From assembly GCF_000764225.1 (NCBI RefSeq), contig NZ_JQED01000005.1, positions 248,001-312,000 on the forward strand: 64,000 nucleotides of DNA. The letters run 5' to 3'. Under the pieces are notes generated by a model, which did not search any database, had not been told where the DNA came from, and saw only the letters and a program-made list of their open reading frames with translations. Source of the stretch: Colwellia psychrerythraea. GTDB taxonomy: Bacteria > Pseudomonadota > Gammaproteobacteria > Enterobacterales > Alteromonadaceae. Of this stretch, positions 1-9,181 are shown in pieces (position 1 is the stretch's first letter; each line of letters opens with the position of its first letter). The translations under genes and the position numbers were made by a program.

Positions 1-241
1 TTAATGCGCCGACATCATCAAACGTTAGCTCCGCACCGCTAAAAAATTCACTGCTAATAGCATTAATTCTTTGCGCTCTGCTTGATAAATACAAACTGTT
101 ATCAACAGCAGCAGGTTCTTCACTTTTAACACTGCTTTCTGCATATTTTTCAGTAATAGCTTGTATTTCAGTAGTATTTTGCTGACTTACAGTTGAGTTA
201 CTATTAAAAGTGGCGCTATATAGCCCTAGGTTAGTGATCAT
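1..241 (-). CDS. Hypothetical protein, 3' end cut off by window edge
   Basis: An open frame begins at an ATG (bases 239-241, complement) and runs without a stop to base 1, giving 80 codons. The product starts MITNLGLYSATFNSN and is rich in Ser, Thr, Asn and Gln for its first 35 residues. A more ordered stretch follows (YLSSRAQRINAISSEFF, then GAELTFDDVGAL). I see no signal peptide, membrane segment or known motif. No clear Shine-Dalgarno sequence precedes the ATG. The gene is divergent from nothing: ahpF is on the same strand upstream and ends at its own terminator, so this gene is probably a separate unit. Function unknown. Confidence 0.6.
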   Translation of the reverse strand, partial: MITNLGLYSATFNSNSTVSQQNTTEIQAITEKYAESSVKSEEPAAVDNSLYLSSRAQRINAISSEFFSGAELTFDDVGAL

Positions 242-386
242 TTGGTAAATACCGTAATAAATTGACAGTTTTATTACGAGCAATTTATATACCAATTACA
301 GAAGTTATTTTAATGACACTGACCTTAGTAGACCTTTGTTGACTCAACCGTGACACTACCTCGTATGCTTTACTCAGTCATACAAA

Positions 387-417
387 AAACCACTTAAAAA
401 TAGTATTTAAGTGGTTT
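387..417 (-). terminator. Rho-independent terminator after ahpF
   Basis: A perfect 12-bp stem (387-398 with 406-417) encloses a 7-nt loop. Read on the minus strand, the stem is followed by a run of six T. It lies 90 bases past the ahpF stop and separates ahpF from the gene at the window edge. Confidence 0.8.
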
Positions 418-507
418 CTTTTCTAACTCACAATATCAACTGAAAAGTAATGAGTACGGTTTTATCTGATCATTCATCAATAAATTAACTCTATAGTCCA
501 AAGTGGA

Positions 508-2079
508 TTAGACATCTTGACGAATAAGGTAATCAAAAGCACCTAAGGCGGCATTTGCGCCACTGCCCATCGCAATAATAATTTGTTTATACGGACTATT
601 GGTAACATCACCTGCGGCAAAGACTCCTGCAATACAGGTTTCACCTTGACTGCCGGCAATAATTTCACCACGATTAGTTAACTCTATTTCACCCTGTAAA
701 AACTCAGTATTTGGCATTAAACCTATTTGCACAAAAATACCTGCCAATGCCAATGAATGTTGTTCCGTTGTATCTCGGTCAGTATAACTTAAGCTGGTCA
801 CACGTTTGCCATCACCCTGCACTTCTGTGGTTTGTGCATTAGTAATAATCGTGACATTGCTTAATGAATTAGCTTTTTTAACTAATACATCATCTGCACG
901 TAACGTGTCGGCAAATTCTAATACTGTCACATGCTCTACAATCCCTGCTAAATCAATAGCAGCTTCAATGCCTGAGTTACCGCCACCAATAACGGCTACG
1001 GGTTTGCCTTTAAACAGTGGTCCGTCGCAATGAGGACAATAAGCAACACCTTTACCACGATATTCATTTTCGCCAGGTACATTCATTTCTCTCCAACGAG
1101 CACCCGTTGCCAACACTACTGATTTACTTTTTAACACTGCGCCATTTTCTAAGCTAACCTCAACGAGGCCCGTTCTTTCATTGCGTTTCACTTTATTCGC
1201 TTTATTACTGTTCATGATATCTACATCATATTCACGCACATGCTCTTCCAAGCTGGCGACCAGTTTTGGTCCTTGTGTCGCTTTAACTGAAATAAAGTTT
1301 TCAATCGACATGGTATCACTAACCTGACCGCCAAACCTGTCCGCAACTAAGCCGGTATTAATACCTTTACGTGCAGCATAAATTGCTGCGGCAGCACCAG
1401 CAGGCCCACCACCAACAACTAAAAAGTCATAAGTCTCTTTATTTTCTAATGCTTTAGCTTGGCGAGCACCAGCATTTTTATCTACTTTATTCAATATATC
1501 AGTTAAGGAAACACGGCCTTGACTAAATGATTCACCATTTAAATATACACTGGGCACTGCCATCACATCACGGTCAAATACTTCCGTTTGAAATAGCGCA
1601 CCATCAATCATGGTATGTTTTATATTGGGGTTAATCGTTGCCATCATATTTAAGGCTTGCACAACATCCGGACAATTCTGACAACTTAATGAAATATAGG
1701 TTTCGAAAACAAAATCCCCTTCCAGGTTGCGTACTTGTTCTATTTGATCGGCCTCAATTTTTAACGGATGTGAACCACTGTGCAATAACGCCATTACTAA
1801 TGAGGTAAATTCATGTCCCATGGGTAAACCTGCAAAACGTATTTCGCTATTGCTAGCAACACTGCGTACTAACATAGATGGCAGTCGTTCATTGGCTGTT
1901 TTTTCTGTGTTATTACCATTAATTTTGGTAATTAACGGTGATAATTCAGCAATTTGTGTCGCTAGTTGAGCAAGTTCTTTTGCCTTAGGGCTTTCATCAG
2001 TAAAGGTAATTAGCTCAACTGGTGTTTTTAAGTTATCTAAATAACCCTTTAATTGCGTTTGTAAATTTGTATCTAACAT
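508..2079 (-). CDS. ahpF: Alkyl hydroperoxide reductase subunit F (NADH:peroxiredoxin reductase)
   Basis: 523 residues, the normal AhpF length. The flavoprotein passes electrons from NADH through FAD and two disulfide centres to AhpC, which reduces organic peroxides and H2O2 in the cytoplasm. The N-terminal tandem thioredoxin-like domain carries CQNC at residues 133-136. The C-terminal thioredoxin-reductase-like part has an FAD-binding GGGPAG near 223, the redox pair CPHC at 348-351, and the NADH-binding GGGNSG near 365. It is downstream of ahpC on the same strand, with 239 bases between them that hold a MITE-like palindrome. ahpF may be reached by read-through from the OxyR-controlled ahpC promoter or may have its own promoter. 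Confidence 0.97.
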   Translation of the reverse strand: MLDTNLQTQLKGYLDNLKTPVELITFTDESPKAKELAQLATQIAELSPLITKINGNNTEKTANERLPSMLVRSVASNSEIRFAGLPMGHEFTSLVMALLHSGSHPLKIEADQIEQVRNLEGDFVFETYISLSCQNCPDVVQALNMMATINPNIKHTMIDGALFQTEVFDRDVMAVPSVYLNGESFSQGRVSLTDILNKVDKNAGARQAKALENKETYDFLVVGGGPAGAAAAIYAARKGINTGLVADRFGGQVSDTMSIENFISVKATQGPKLVASLEEHVREYDVDIMNSNKANKVKRNERTGLVEVSLENGAVLKSKSVVLATGARWREMNVPGENEYRGKGVAYCPHCDGPLFKGKPVAVIGGGNSGIEAAIDLAGIVEHVTVLEFADTLRADDVLVKKANSLSNVTIITNAQTTEVQGDGKRVTSLSYTDRDTTEQHSLALAGIFVQIGLMPNTEFLQGEIELTNRGEIIAGSQGETCIAGVFAAGDVTNSPYKQIIIAMGSGANAALGAFDYLIRQDV

Positions 2080-2180
2080 AATGACCTCTGAGAATATTTG
2101 ATGGAAAGTGGAAAGTAATAAGGGAAAGGAACTTTAGATTTGCTACTAATTAGCAAGTGCGAAACATCCTTATTCCGCCG

Positions 2181-2309
2181 AAATTTGACTTTAGATTTGA
2201 ATTAAATGCTTTCTGCTCAAGGCGCGAGGGCTGTAGCATAGCTTGCCTATGTGAAGCGCTCGTAACGCAGAGCAGTAAGCATTTAAACGAATCTAAGGAA
2301 AATTTGACT
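2181..2309. mobile_element. MITE-like palindromic element with flanking direct repeats
   Basis: Bases 2191-2217 and 2271-2296 form an imperfect terminal inverted repeat of about 26 bp, beginning TTAGATT and ending AATCTAA, with one indel and three or four mismatches. A smaller interrupted inverted repeat fills the centre (GCATAG...CTATGT). The 10-mer AAATTTGACT occurs directly on both sides, at 2181-2190 and 2300-2309, like a target-site duplication. Total span is about 110 bp with no coding capacity. The element lies between the ahpC stop and the ahpF start, so it is transcribed as a large hairpin in any ahpC-ahpF message. No second copy was noticed in this window. Confidence 0.6.
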
Positions 2310-2318
2310 AATCCTAAT

Positions 2319-2888
2319 TTAGATTTTGCCTACTAGGTCTAAAGAAGGAGCTAACGTTTCAGCACCTGGTTGCCAAGCAGCAGGACAAACTTCACCGTCA
2401 TGTTCGGCAACATATTGAGCTGCTTTAACTTTACGCAGTAATTCTGAGGCACTTCGACCTATGCCTAAATCATGTACTTCCGCAACTTTAATTTCGCCTT
2501 CAGGGTTAATCACAAACGTACCACGTAGTGCTAAACCATCTTCTTCAATCATGACACCAAAGTTACGTGTAATTGCACCTGTTGGGTCACCAATCATTGG
2601 GTATTTAATTTTATTGATGGTATCTGAAGTATCGTGCCATGCTTTATGTGTAAAGTGGGTATCGGTTGATACTGAGTACACTTCAACACCCATTTTTTGT
2701 AACTCTTCATAATGGTCTGCCATGTCACCTAATTCGGTCGGACAGACAAAAGTGAAATCAGCAGGGTAGAAGAAAAATACTGACCATTTATCAGCAAGAT
2801 CTTTTTCACTTAATTCAACAAACTCACCATTGTGAAAAGCAGTCGCGTTAAAAGGTAATAATTTAGTATTAATGATTGATTGGTTCAT
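2319..2888 (-). CDS. ahpC: Alkyl hydroperoxide reductase subunit C (2-Cys peroxiredoxin)
   Basis: 189 residues. It reduces H2O2, organic hydroperoxides and peroxynitrite and is recycled by AhpF. The peroxidatic cysteine is C49 in the motif FVCPTEL. The resolving cysteine is C168 in GEVCPAAW. The preceding PADFTF and the conserved [17 protein letters not shown] region are typical of bacterial AhpC. The start is an ATG preceded by GGGAA. Upstream lie a perfect -10 hexamer and an OxyR-type site, and the oxyR gene itself is 1.1 kb away on the same strand, so peroxide induction is expected. Confidence 0.97.
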   Translation of the reverse strand: MNQSIINTKLLPFNATAFHNGEFVELSEKDLADKWSVFFFYPADFTFVCPTELGDMADHYEELQKMGVEVYSVSTDTHFTHKAWHDTSDTINKIKYPMIGDPTGAITRNFGVMIEEDGLALRGTFVINPEGEIKVAEVHDLGIGRSASELLRKVKAAQYVAEHDGEVCPAAWQPGAETLAPSLDLVGKI

Positions 2889-2972
2889 TATTGATTCCCG
2901 TTGTTTAATAAAAGTTAAGTATTTAAAAAGCTAAAATGAAACGTTCATATACTTCGTTTCGTTGAAGACGGG

Positions 2973-2978
2973 ATTATA
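2973..2978 (-). promoter_or_regulatory. -10 element of the ahpC promoter
   Basis: The minus strand reads TATAAT here, 85 bases before the ahpC start codon. No good -35 hexamer is present at the expected 17-bp spacing (the bases read CTAATC). That fits a promoter needing an activator bound just upstream. Confidence 0.6.
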
Positions 2979-3004
2979 ATAAAATGAACAGTATGATTAG
3001 GATA

Positions 3005-3041
3005 ATCGATAGTATTTATCAAATAGATAGGAAAAAGCTAT
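3005..3041. promoter_or_regulatory. Predicted OxyR binding site upstream of ahpC
   Basis: The OxyR pattern has four ATAG/CTAT quarter-sites at 11-bp steps. Here 3027-3030 is ATAG and 3038-3041 is CTAT (perfect half), while 3005-3008 is ATCG and 3016-3019 is TTAT. That makes 14 of 16 consensus bases in the right phase. The site abuts the -35 region of the ahpC promoter, where OxyR normally contacts RNA polymerase. Confidence 0.6.
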
Positions 3042-3114
3042 TAACAAAAATAATGAGTAAGATCTCTATAGCTCTGTGGTTAGCTTATGAAGTTTAGAAA
3101 GGTCTAAAAACAAA

Positions 3115-3143
3115 AAAACATCAATCATGACAATTGATGTTTT
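3115..3143 (-). terminator. Terminator after the PEP-CTERM gene
   Basis: AAAACATCAAT (3115-3125) pairs with ATTGATGTTTT (3133-3143) around a 7-nt loop. A T-run follows on the minus strand. It lies 25 bases past the stop of the gene at 3168-3755. Confidence 0.75.
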
Positions 3144-3167
3144 TATAATTAACTTACTAAGTATACA

Positions 3168-3755
3168 TTAAAACGATTTCTTCGTTTTACGAGCAGCCAA
3201 ACCTAAAAGGCCGATACTTAATATAGCAATAGTTGATGGCTCTGGTACTGAAACAGCTGAGAAGTTTGCTACCTCAGTTGTATGACCATCTCTCAATTGA
3301 CCATACACTAGAATTGAAGCTGCACCACCATTTTCCCAGAACAATAAATCAAAAGATGTCATGCCCGTATCAGCAAAAGTCTTCCAACCACTATTTCTTA
3401 AGCCAGTGTTAGAGTCATACGTATATAGGCTATCACCGCCTAAATTAACCTCTATGCCATCATCATGGAAAAATTGTAATCCTGAATATAATGAAGTATC
3501 GATCATACCTGAAGCTGTTAATACAAATGTATTATTATGTCCTCCAGGGAAAGCCGAAGCACCATGGTGGCCCCAATCACTAAAGAAAATATTATCGCTG
3601 ATAATAGATGTATCTGCCGAAATAGCGCTGTCAATAACAGACTGTGATTGTGCAATACTAGAGAGATTTGAGTTACTTTCGTAAATATTAATAAGTGTTG
3701 CATTGGCATTTAACGCTAATAATAGAGTTAGTGCCCCTAAAATGATTCTTTTCAT
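3168..3755 (-). CDS. PEP-CTERM sorting-domain protein, exported
   Basis: 195 residues. An N-terminal signal peptide (MKRIILGALTLLLALNANA) is followed by about 145 residues of Ser/Asn/Gly-rich sequence with no recognised enzyme motif. The C terminus is a classic PEP-CTERM tripartite signal: VPEPS near residue 170, a hydrophobic segment (TIAILSIGLLGLA), then a basic tail (RKTKKSF). Such proteins are recognised by exosortase/EpsH systems and end up in the envelope or exopolysaccharide matrix. No exosortase gene is in this window. The start has AAGGGA ten bases upstream. It is a single-gene unit with its own terminator. Confidence 0.85.
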   Translation of the reverse strand: MKRIILGALTLLLALNANATLINIYESNSNLSSIAQSQSVIDSAISADTSIISDNIFFSDWGHHGASAFPGGHNNTFVLTASGMIDTSLYSGLQFFHDDGIEVNLGGDSLYTYDSNTGLRNSGWKTFADTGMTSFDLLFWENGGAASILVYGQLRDGHTTEVANFSAVSVPEPSTIAILSIGLLGLAARKTKKSF

Positions 3756-3984
3756 TACTGCTATGTCCCTTGGGTTACTGTCTGTAGTCTGATGCTAAGT
3801 TGTACTTCACAAACTTTTAGCAACGATCATGCCACGATATACTTATTAAATATAAACAATAAGTTAGTGATATTTAAATGCAACTAAATAGCGTCGATGT
3901 AAAATATCAGGACACTTATTTTGTGTCAGAAATTGAGTACTTTAGCACGAAATACAAACCTAGCTTCAGTAAAGTTTTTCTAAT

Positions 3985-4884
3985 TTAGTTAATAATATCT
4001 TTAATTGATTTTCTAACACTGGCTACTATCGCTCTAACGCATTGCATCCGTGAATAATTAGGTCTGATCACCAAAGAAATGCCACGTACAGGCACTGGTT
4101 CCTTAAACGGGCCATAATGAATCGTATCACTCGCTAAATTACCTTGCGCAGCAAGCGCAGGTAATAATGTGATGCCCATACCACTGGCCACCATATGACG
4201 TAACGTTTCTAAACTTGTCGCTTGAAAACTATTATCTTCTTTAGCGCCCGCAGAAAAACAATACCCCATGGCTTGATCTTTAAGGCAATGTCCATCTGCT
4301 AAGGTAAGGATTTTCTCATTATGTAAATCAGAAAGCGTTAACTCTTTTTTATGGGCAAGTCGATGATTTTTTGGCGTTGCCAGCATCAATGGTTCATCAA
4401 ATAATTGGTATGATTCGAATTTTTCCATTTCTTCAAGATATGGTAAAATTAACACATCTAATTTACCTTCATCCAATTGCTGCAGTAACACCTTGGTCTG
4501 GTTTTCATGAAGAAAGAAGTTAATGTTGGGTAATGCGGTATTAAGCTCTGCCATGATATGTGGTAACAAATATGGTGCTAAAGTGGGTATCAAACCAAGA
4601 TGTAAATCACCGGCAAATGGGTCAAGCAAGGCTTTAGCACAAGATTCAAATTGTCCTGCGGCTTGTAATACCTTTCGCGCTTCTTGAACTAACTGCTCCC
4701 CAGCAGGTGTTAACATAACATTGCGGCGATGACGCTCAACCAGTTGCAGCCCTAATTGCTCTTCAAGCTTCATTAATTGGCCACTTAGCGTTGGTTGACT
4801 TACAAAGCAAGACTGTGCCGCTTTGCCAAAGTGCTTGTGTTTATCAATAGCGGTTAAATATTCTAAATCGCGCAGCTTAATCAT
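3985..4884 (-). CDS. oxyR: Peroxide-sensing LysR-type regulator OxyR
   Basis: 299 residues. An N-terminal winged helix-turn-helix of the LysR family (residues 1-60, with FGKAAQSCFVSQPTLSGQL) precedes a LysR substrate-binding fold. The two redox cysteines of OxyR are present as C200 and C209 in DGHCLKDQAMGYCF, closely matching the E. coli C199/C208 segment. Oxidation to a disulfide switches OxyR to an activator of ahpC, katG and related genes. The gene sits upstream of ahpC and the PEP-CTERM gene on the same strand, and the OxyR-type site at 3005-3041 is a plausible target. Confidence 0.95.
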   Translation of the reverse strand: MIKLRDLEYLTAIDKHKHFGKAAQSCFVSQPTLSGQLMKLEEQLGLQLVERHRRNVMLTPAGEQLVQEARKVLQAAGQFESCAKALLDPFAGDLHLGLIPTLAPYLLPHIMAELNTALPNINFFLHENQTKVLLQQLDEGKLDVLILPYLEEMEKFESYQLFDEPLMLATPKNHRLAHKKELTLSDLHNEKILTLADGHCLKDQAMGYCFSAGAKEDNSFQATSLETLRHMVASGMGITLLPALAAQGNLASDTIHYGPFKEPVPVRGISLVIRPNYSRMQCVRAIVASVRKSIKDIIN

Positions 4885-5036
4885 AGTTAAAGCCTATCCT
4901 TTAATAAAAAAACAGAGTCTTTGACTATGGTAATAGGATCACGTGATGAAAGCGAGTTTCAAGACGTATGAAAGTATAAATGTTGCCAAAGATTTACCTT
5001 GTTCTGGTATGCGACTAATTACCTACTCAACCAGTA

Positions 5037-5654
5037 CTAACTCACTGCGAGCCAAATACCGACAGCGATCATCAAACTACCAGCAATACGATTCATCCAT
5101 TTGACGTTATCACCGCGACTTAAAAACAAGCGTAAACTCTTACCACCCGAAGCGTAAGCCATCATGCTAGTGAATTCGGTAAATATGATAACGGCTAATA
5201 AAACCAGTAATTGTGGCGCTACTGCGCGATCGACATTAATAAAAGGAGGTAGCAAGGAAATCATAAAAGCCCAGCCCTTCGGGTTCGCAATCGCGGTGAC
5301 AAGCCCTTGCGTGAATAAAGAATAACGGCTGACATCGCTTGGCTTATTATCACCGATTGACATCTTCCCTTTCGAATGCCACATATTAACGCCTATGTAC
5401 GCTAGATATGCCCCACCCACCCATTTCAATACGTCGAACACGTCAGGATAATTAAGCATGATACCAGCAACGCCAAAAACAGCAGCTATAGCTACAAGAG
5501 CAACACCAATGAGTTCACCGATCATCATCCACATAGTGCGACGAACACCAATGCTCATACCGAGCGTCATTGCTAATGTCATGCACATACCGGGTGTGAT
5601 TGAGACAAAAAAGAAGGTAGGAATAAAAACAGCAAGAGCAGCTACATCAGGCAT
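5037..5654 (-). CDS. LysE/RhtB-family amino-acid exporter
   Basis: About 205 residues with five or six hydrophobic segments. The family signature ITPGMCMTLAMTLGMSIGVRR follows the first membrane helix (SITPGMCM is the conserved core). LysE-type translocators export amino acids or related metabolites across the inner membrane. The frame is open up to an ATG at 5717, but family members normally begin a few residues before helix 1, which supports the ATG at 5652-5654 (MPDVAAL). Neither start has a strong ribosome-binding site. Substrate not predictable. Confidence 0.85.
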   Translation of the reverse strand: MPDVAALAVFIPTFFFVSITPGMCMTLAMTLGMSIGVRRTMWMMIGELIGVALVAIAAVFGVAGIMLNYPDVFDVLKWVGGAYLAYIGVNMWHSKGKMSIGDNKPSDVSRYSLFTQGLVTAIANPKGWAFMISLLPPFINVDRAVAPQLLVLLAVIIFTEFTSMMAYASGGKSLRLFLSRGDNVKWMNRIAGSLMIAVGIWLAVS

Positions 5655-5918
5655 TTGATTCACTTTTAAGTTAATGACAGGAGAATTCGGAAACACTGTA
5701 CCAATAAAATGCATCATTGATTAGAAAATAATGATGAATAAACGAAATTAAAAGACTAAATACAGTATGTCCACAGCGTAACCGTGATATTAAATTTTAC
5801 TGGGAATGACAAAAGTGCTGATTGCTATTAAATAAAAAGGAGAGAGAATAGAATTAATGCAGAAATGAATAATTACCGTGAGGAGCATGTGCCCCTCGCT
5901 AGTAATAAATAGTATTGC

Positions 5919-6044
5919 TTAACGTAAAAGCGTAAACCAACCCATCACCATAGGTAATAGTGGCATAGCAAACATTGCCACAAGGATCATTGCTAAGTGC
6001 TTGAAAGAGGCTGGATCTTTAAAATCTTCTTCATGGTGAGACAT
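5919..6044 (-). CDS. 41-residue single-pass membrane microprotein
   Basis: A short frame encodes a hydrophilic, histidine- and acid-rich head (MSHHEEDFKDPASFKH) followed by one hydrophobic, methionine-rich segment (LAMILVAMFAMPLLPMVMGW) and a short basic end (FTLLR). AGGAAA lies nine bases before the ATG as a ribosome-binding site. A perfect FNR box lies upstream at 6127-6140, and a GC-rich hairpin without a T-run follows the stop. I do not recognise the family. Size and topology resemble small subunits of respiratory complexes, but that is only an analogy. It is too short for most gene callers. Confidence 0.6.
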   Translation of the reverse strand: MSHHEEDFKDPASFKHLAMILVAMFAMPLLPMVMGWFTLLR

Positions 6045-6126
6045 GGTCTAGTTTCCTGTACTGCGGTTAAACAACTAAAATATGGCGCGGATTCTAGCCG
6101 ATATCGTTATTGATAGACAGAAAAAC

Positions 6127-6140
6127 TTGATCTAGATCAA
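6127..6140. promoter_or_regulatory. Perfect FNR/Anr-type box
   Basis: TTGATCTAGATCAA matches the FNR consensus TTGAT-N4-ATCAA at every defined position and is a perfect 14-bp palindrome. It lies between the convergently read end of the peptidase gene (stop at 6253) and the start of the 41-residue gene (6044). The microprotein gene is therefore its only downstream target on the minus strand. A possible -10 is TAGAAT at 6091-6096, but that puts the box near -50, not a standard class II position. Confidence 0.65.
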
Positions 6141-6252
6141 AGATTACAACAGCAAAACACTAAAAATAGAGTCACTAATCTTCGCATAACCAATAACTTA
6201 CCAAGCAGAATTTTTTGCTATTCTATTTTGTTATTTGATATTTAGTATTTGA

Positions 6253-7284
6253 TTAATCATCTTTAAAGATACCCACATAAGTCGCTTGGTTTGAAGATTT
6301 ACTTGCTCTATACATACCTTTAGTATTGAACGGAAGGCTGATATTGCCTTTAGTATCGATGATGATCACACCGCCCGTACCGCCAACAGGCATGAGTACA
6401 TCATGAATCACTTCTTTACCTGCTTGTTCAATACTCTTACCTTGGTATTGCACTCTGGCACAAATATCTGCCGCAACATTATAACGGATGAAATATTCAC
6501 CGTGACCCGTCGCTGATACAGCACAAGATCTATTATCCGCAAAAGTACCTGCACCAATTACAGGGGAGTCACCAATTCTACCAAAACGCTTGCTAGTCAT
6601 TCCACCCGTCGATGTTCCACTTGAGATATTTCCATTTTTATCAAGAGCGACAGCACCAACAGTTCCAACCTTGTATTCCACTTCTAATGCATTATGAGCA
6701 GCTTGGTAGTCTTTATTTTGTTGCTTCGCTTTTTCCATTTTAAACTTGGCGCGTTGCAATGATTTGTATCTATGCTCAGTATCAAATATTTTATTATCCA
6801 CCAGCTCAACACCTTGAGTCTTAGCAAATTCTTCTGCACCTTCACCGCTAAGCATTACATGGACTGACTCTTCCATCACTAAACGAGCAAGGTTTATCGG
6901 GTTCTCAATGTGCTTTACACCAGCTACAGCTCCAGCTTGGCGATTTTTTCCATACATAATTGAAGCATCCATCTCATGGGTTTCATTATATGTATAAACA
7001 GCACCTTTACCTGCATTAAAAAATGGTGAATTCTCTAGAATTTTAATTGCCGTGGTAACCGCATCAAGGCTGTTACCACCTTGATCTAATACCGTATAGC
7101 CAGCTTCTACTGCTTCTTTTAGCTTTGCTCTATACGCTTTTTCTTTTTCTGGTGTAAAGCGGTTTTTCTCAATCGTTCCTGCACCACCGTGAATAGCAAT
7201 TGCAAAAGGAACATCCTTTGCAAAAGCATTATTAACCATGGCTGATAAACATAAACCCGTTAATATCAGTAACAATTTTTTCAT
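6253..7284 (-). CDS. Exported isoaspartyl peptidase / L-asparaginase (Ntn hydrolase)
   Basis: 343 residues. A signal peptide (MKKLLLILTGLCLSAMVNNAFA) indicates export to the periplasm. The rest is a plant-type asparaginase: IHGGAGTI near residue 31, GNSLDAV near 70, FNAGKGAV near 89, and the autocleavage site G-TVGAVALD with nucleophile T208. After cleavage the new N-terminal threonine hydrolyses L-asparagine or isoaspartyl dipeptides. The NhaC-type antiporter gene lies 86 bases upstream on the same strand, so the two may be cotranscribed. Confidence 0.93.
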   Translation of the reverse strand: MKKLLLILTGLCLSAMVNNAFAKDVPFAIAIHGGAGTIEKNRFTPEKEKAYRAKLKEAVEAGYTVLDQGGNSLDAVTTAIKILENSPFFNAGKGAVYTYNETHEMDASIMYGKNRQAGAVAGVKHIENPINLARLVMEESVHVMLSGEGAEEFAKTQGVELVDNKIFDTEHRYKSLQRAKFKMEKAKQQNKDYQAAHNALEVEYKVGTVGAVALDKNGNISSGTSTGGMTSKRFGRIGDSPVIGAGTFADNRSCAVSATGHGEYFIRYNVAADICARVQYQGKSIEQAGKEVIHDVLMPVGGTGGVIIIDTKGNISLPFNTKGMYRASKSSNQATYVGIFKDD

Positions 7285-7370
7285 TATTTTTCCTCATCAT
7301 TTTTAGTCAGCAAATCTTAGGCAATTAATCTAACGGCTGTTCAACTTATAGTAATCAAAGAAGTTATCGA

Positions 7371-8786
7371 TTAAATCATGACAATACTTGCGATAACATA
7401 AGCTATAAGTGTTAACGCACCACCAACTAAAGCATAAGGCATTTGGGTTTTAACATGCTCAAGTAAGTCACAACCTGACGCGATAGCTGAAACACAGGTT
7501 GTATCAGAAATTGGTGAGCAATGATCTCCGAAGATACCGCCACCAAGAATAGCAGCAATGACGAGTGAAGGTGGTAAGCCAAGTGCTTGAATTAAGGGTA
7601 CGCCAATAGGGATCAAAATGGCAAAAGTACCCCATGAAGTTCCCGTACTAAATGAAATAACAGCACCCGCAATAAATAACATAGGCACAACAAGAATTAA
7701 GGGTAAATACTCTCCGACAATGCCAGCAATGAAATAACCTGTGCCGAGTTCTTTCAAACTAGCGCCAAGGGTCAATGACAATAATACTATCGTTACTAAC
7801 GGCAGTAATTCGCCAATACCTTTAAATCCTATATCCACTAGCTGTTGATGTTCAAATCGTTTAGAGAAACGCAATAAAAAGTAGCTAACCGCCAAGCCTA
7901 AACACGTGGCATAAAGTACCGACTTACTGCCATCACCTTGTGTAATATCACCCTGACCACTCCAGTACATAAAGAAAAACATACCGAAGACCATCGTCAA
8001 TAAGGGAACCAACATGTAACGTGCTTTAGTGGCTGGTACCATACTTTCTTGTAATATGGCTTGTGATACGGTTTGTTGTGAGCTCGACTTTTGAGGCATC
8101 TTCGAATGCAAAGCTAACTCTGCCTTTTTCATTGGTCCATGTACTCTATCCGTTACCACGGTATAAACCACCATAAGCAAAGCGATGATAGCGTAGAAAT
8201 TAAAAGCCACTGATCCCCATAAAATAGACACTGATGATTGTCCTAGCTCATAGTTATTCAATAGCGCTAGCACATAGGCACCCCAACCATTTAGCAGTAC
8301 TAATATACATACTGGTGCGCTGGTACTGTCGATTATATAGGCTAAGCGTGCACGACTCATTTTGAACCTATCGAATAAATCACGAGACAAAATACCGGCG
8401 GTTAATACACTAAGATTGGATTCGATAAAAATAACCATGCCGGTGAACATAGTTAAACTGCCTACTTGTCGTTTACTTTTGGCAATACCGTTATGTACTA
8501 ATTTTTCTACTGTTGCAGTAACACCACCTGAGTCCCTAACATAAGCCAACAAAGCGCCTATCAGTAAACTGAAAATCAAAATGCGTGCATTTCCACCTGA
8601 AGAAACCACATGAATAACACGTTCAAGTGAACCAACAAAACCATAAAAAATAACATTGTTATGGTGCTGAAATGCTAATAATAACTCAGAAACAAATACC
8701 GCGGTAAGTAAAGCAAGAATGACTTCTTTTTTCCAAATAACAATAATAATAGCGACCAAAGGAGGTAGCACAGACAACCATTCCAT
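7371..8786 (-). CDS. NhaC-type Na+/H+ antiporter family protein
   Basis: 471 residues with about a dozen hydrophobic segments and a conserved motif run near the C terminus (STGTSWGTFAILIPIG, then GGGIFGDHCSPISDTT), which is typical of the NhaC ion-transporter superfamily. Members exchange Na+ for H+ or carry organic anions with Na+. Being upstream of an asparaginase gene, it could alternatively transport an amino acid or dicarboxylate; sequence alone does not decide. Confidence 0.85.
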   Translation of the reverse strand: MEWLSVLPPLVAIIIVIWKKEVILALLTAVFVSELLLAFQHHNNVIFYGFVGSLERVIHVVSSGGNARILIFSLLIGALLAYVRDSGGVTATVEKLVHNGIAKSKRQVGSLTMFTGMVIFIESNLSVLTAGILSRDLFDRFKMSRARLAYIIDSTSAPVCILVLLNGWGAYVLALLNNYELGQSSVSILWGSVAFNFYAIIALLMVVYTVVTDRVHGPMKKAELALHSKMPQKSSSQQTVSQAILQESMVPATKARYMLVPLLTMVFGMFFFMYWSGQGDITQGDGSKSVLYATCLGLAVSYFLLRFSKRFEHQQLVDIGFKGIGELLPLVTIVLLSLTLGASLKELGTGYFIAGIVGEYLPLILVVPMLFIAGAVISFSTGTSWGTFAILIPIGVPLIQALGLPPSLVIAAILGGGIFGDHCSPISDTTCVSAIASGCDLLEHVKTQMPYALVGGALTLIAYVIASIVMI

Positions 8787-9117
8787 AAAAAACCTTAATG
8801 CATGAGTTTGATAACGAGTTCAAATAGTTTAAAGATATTCATTCTAATCGTTTACTTGGTAATAGTTGCGCAGTGTGGCAAATACCTAAGTCAGATTCAA
8901 TCTATTTAACCTGAACGCTATATAAAGGCTGTTTGCCATCTTACTAAAACAACAAAACTAAAGTCTCTAGTGCCTTATGCATGTTGCAATTTATTGAGTT
9001 ATCTAAATAAAAAGATATTACAACACTCACTATTTATTAAGACATCAATAAATCAAAACATTAACTTGGGATAAGGTGTGAATGACTGAGGACAGGTTAT
9101 TTACTGAATGAAAATAA
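8787..9117. other. Non-coding gap upstream of the antiporter gene
   Basis: AT-rich DNA without a convincing short gene. It should hold the antiporter promoter (minus strand). An inverted GGCAAA/TTTGCC pair around 8877-8938 is too widely spaced to call. Nothing else was recognised. Confidence 0.4.
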
Positions 9118-9148
9118 AAACCCGGCAGGATATTAATCTGCCGGGTTT
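9118..9148 (-). terminator. Terminator after the 63-residue gene
   Basis: AAACCCGGCAG (9118-9128) pairs perfectly with CTGCCGGGTTT (9138-9148) around a 9-nt loop. A-rich and T-containing flanks make it usable in both directions. Confidence 0.85.
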
Positions 9149-9181
9149 CTAATTAATTGTTAAAGATAGATTTAAAAACCG

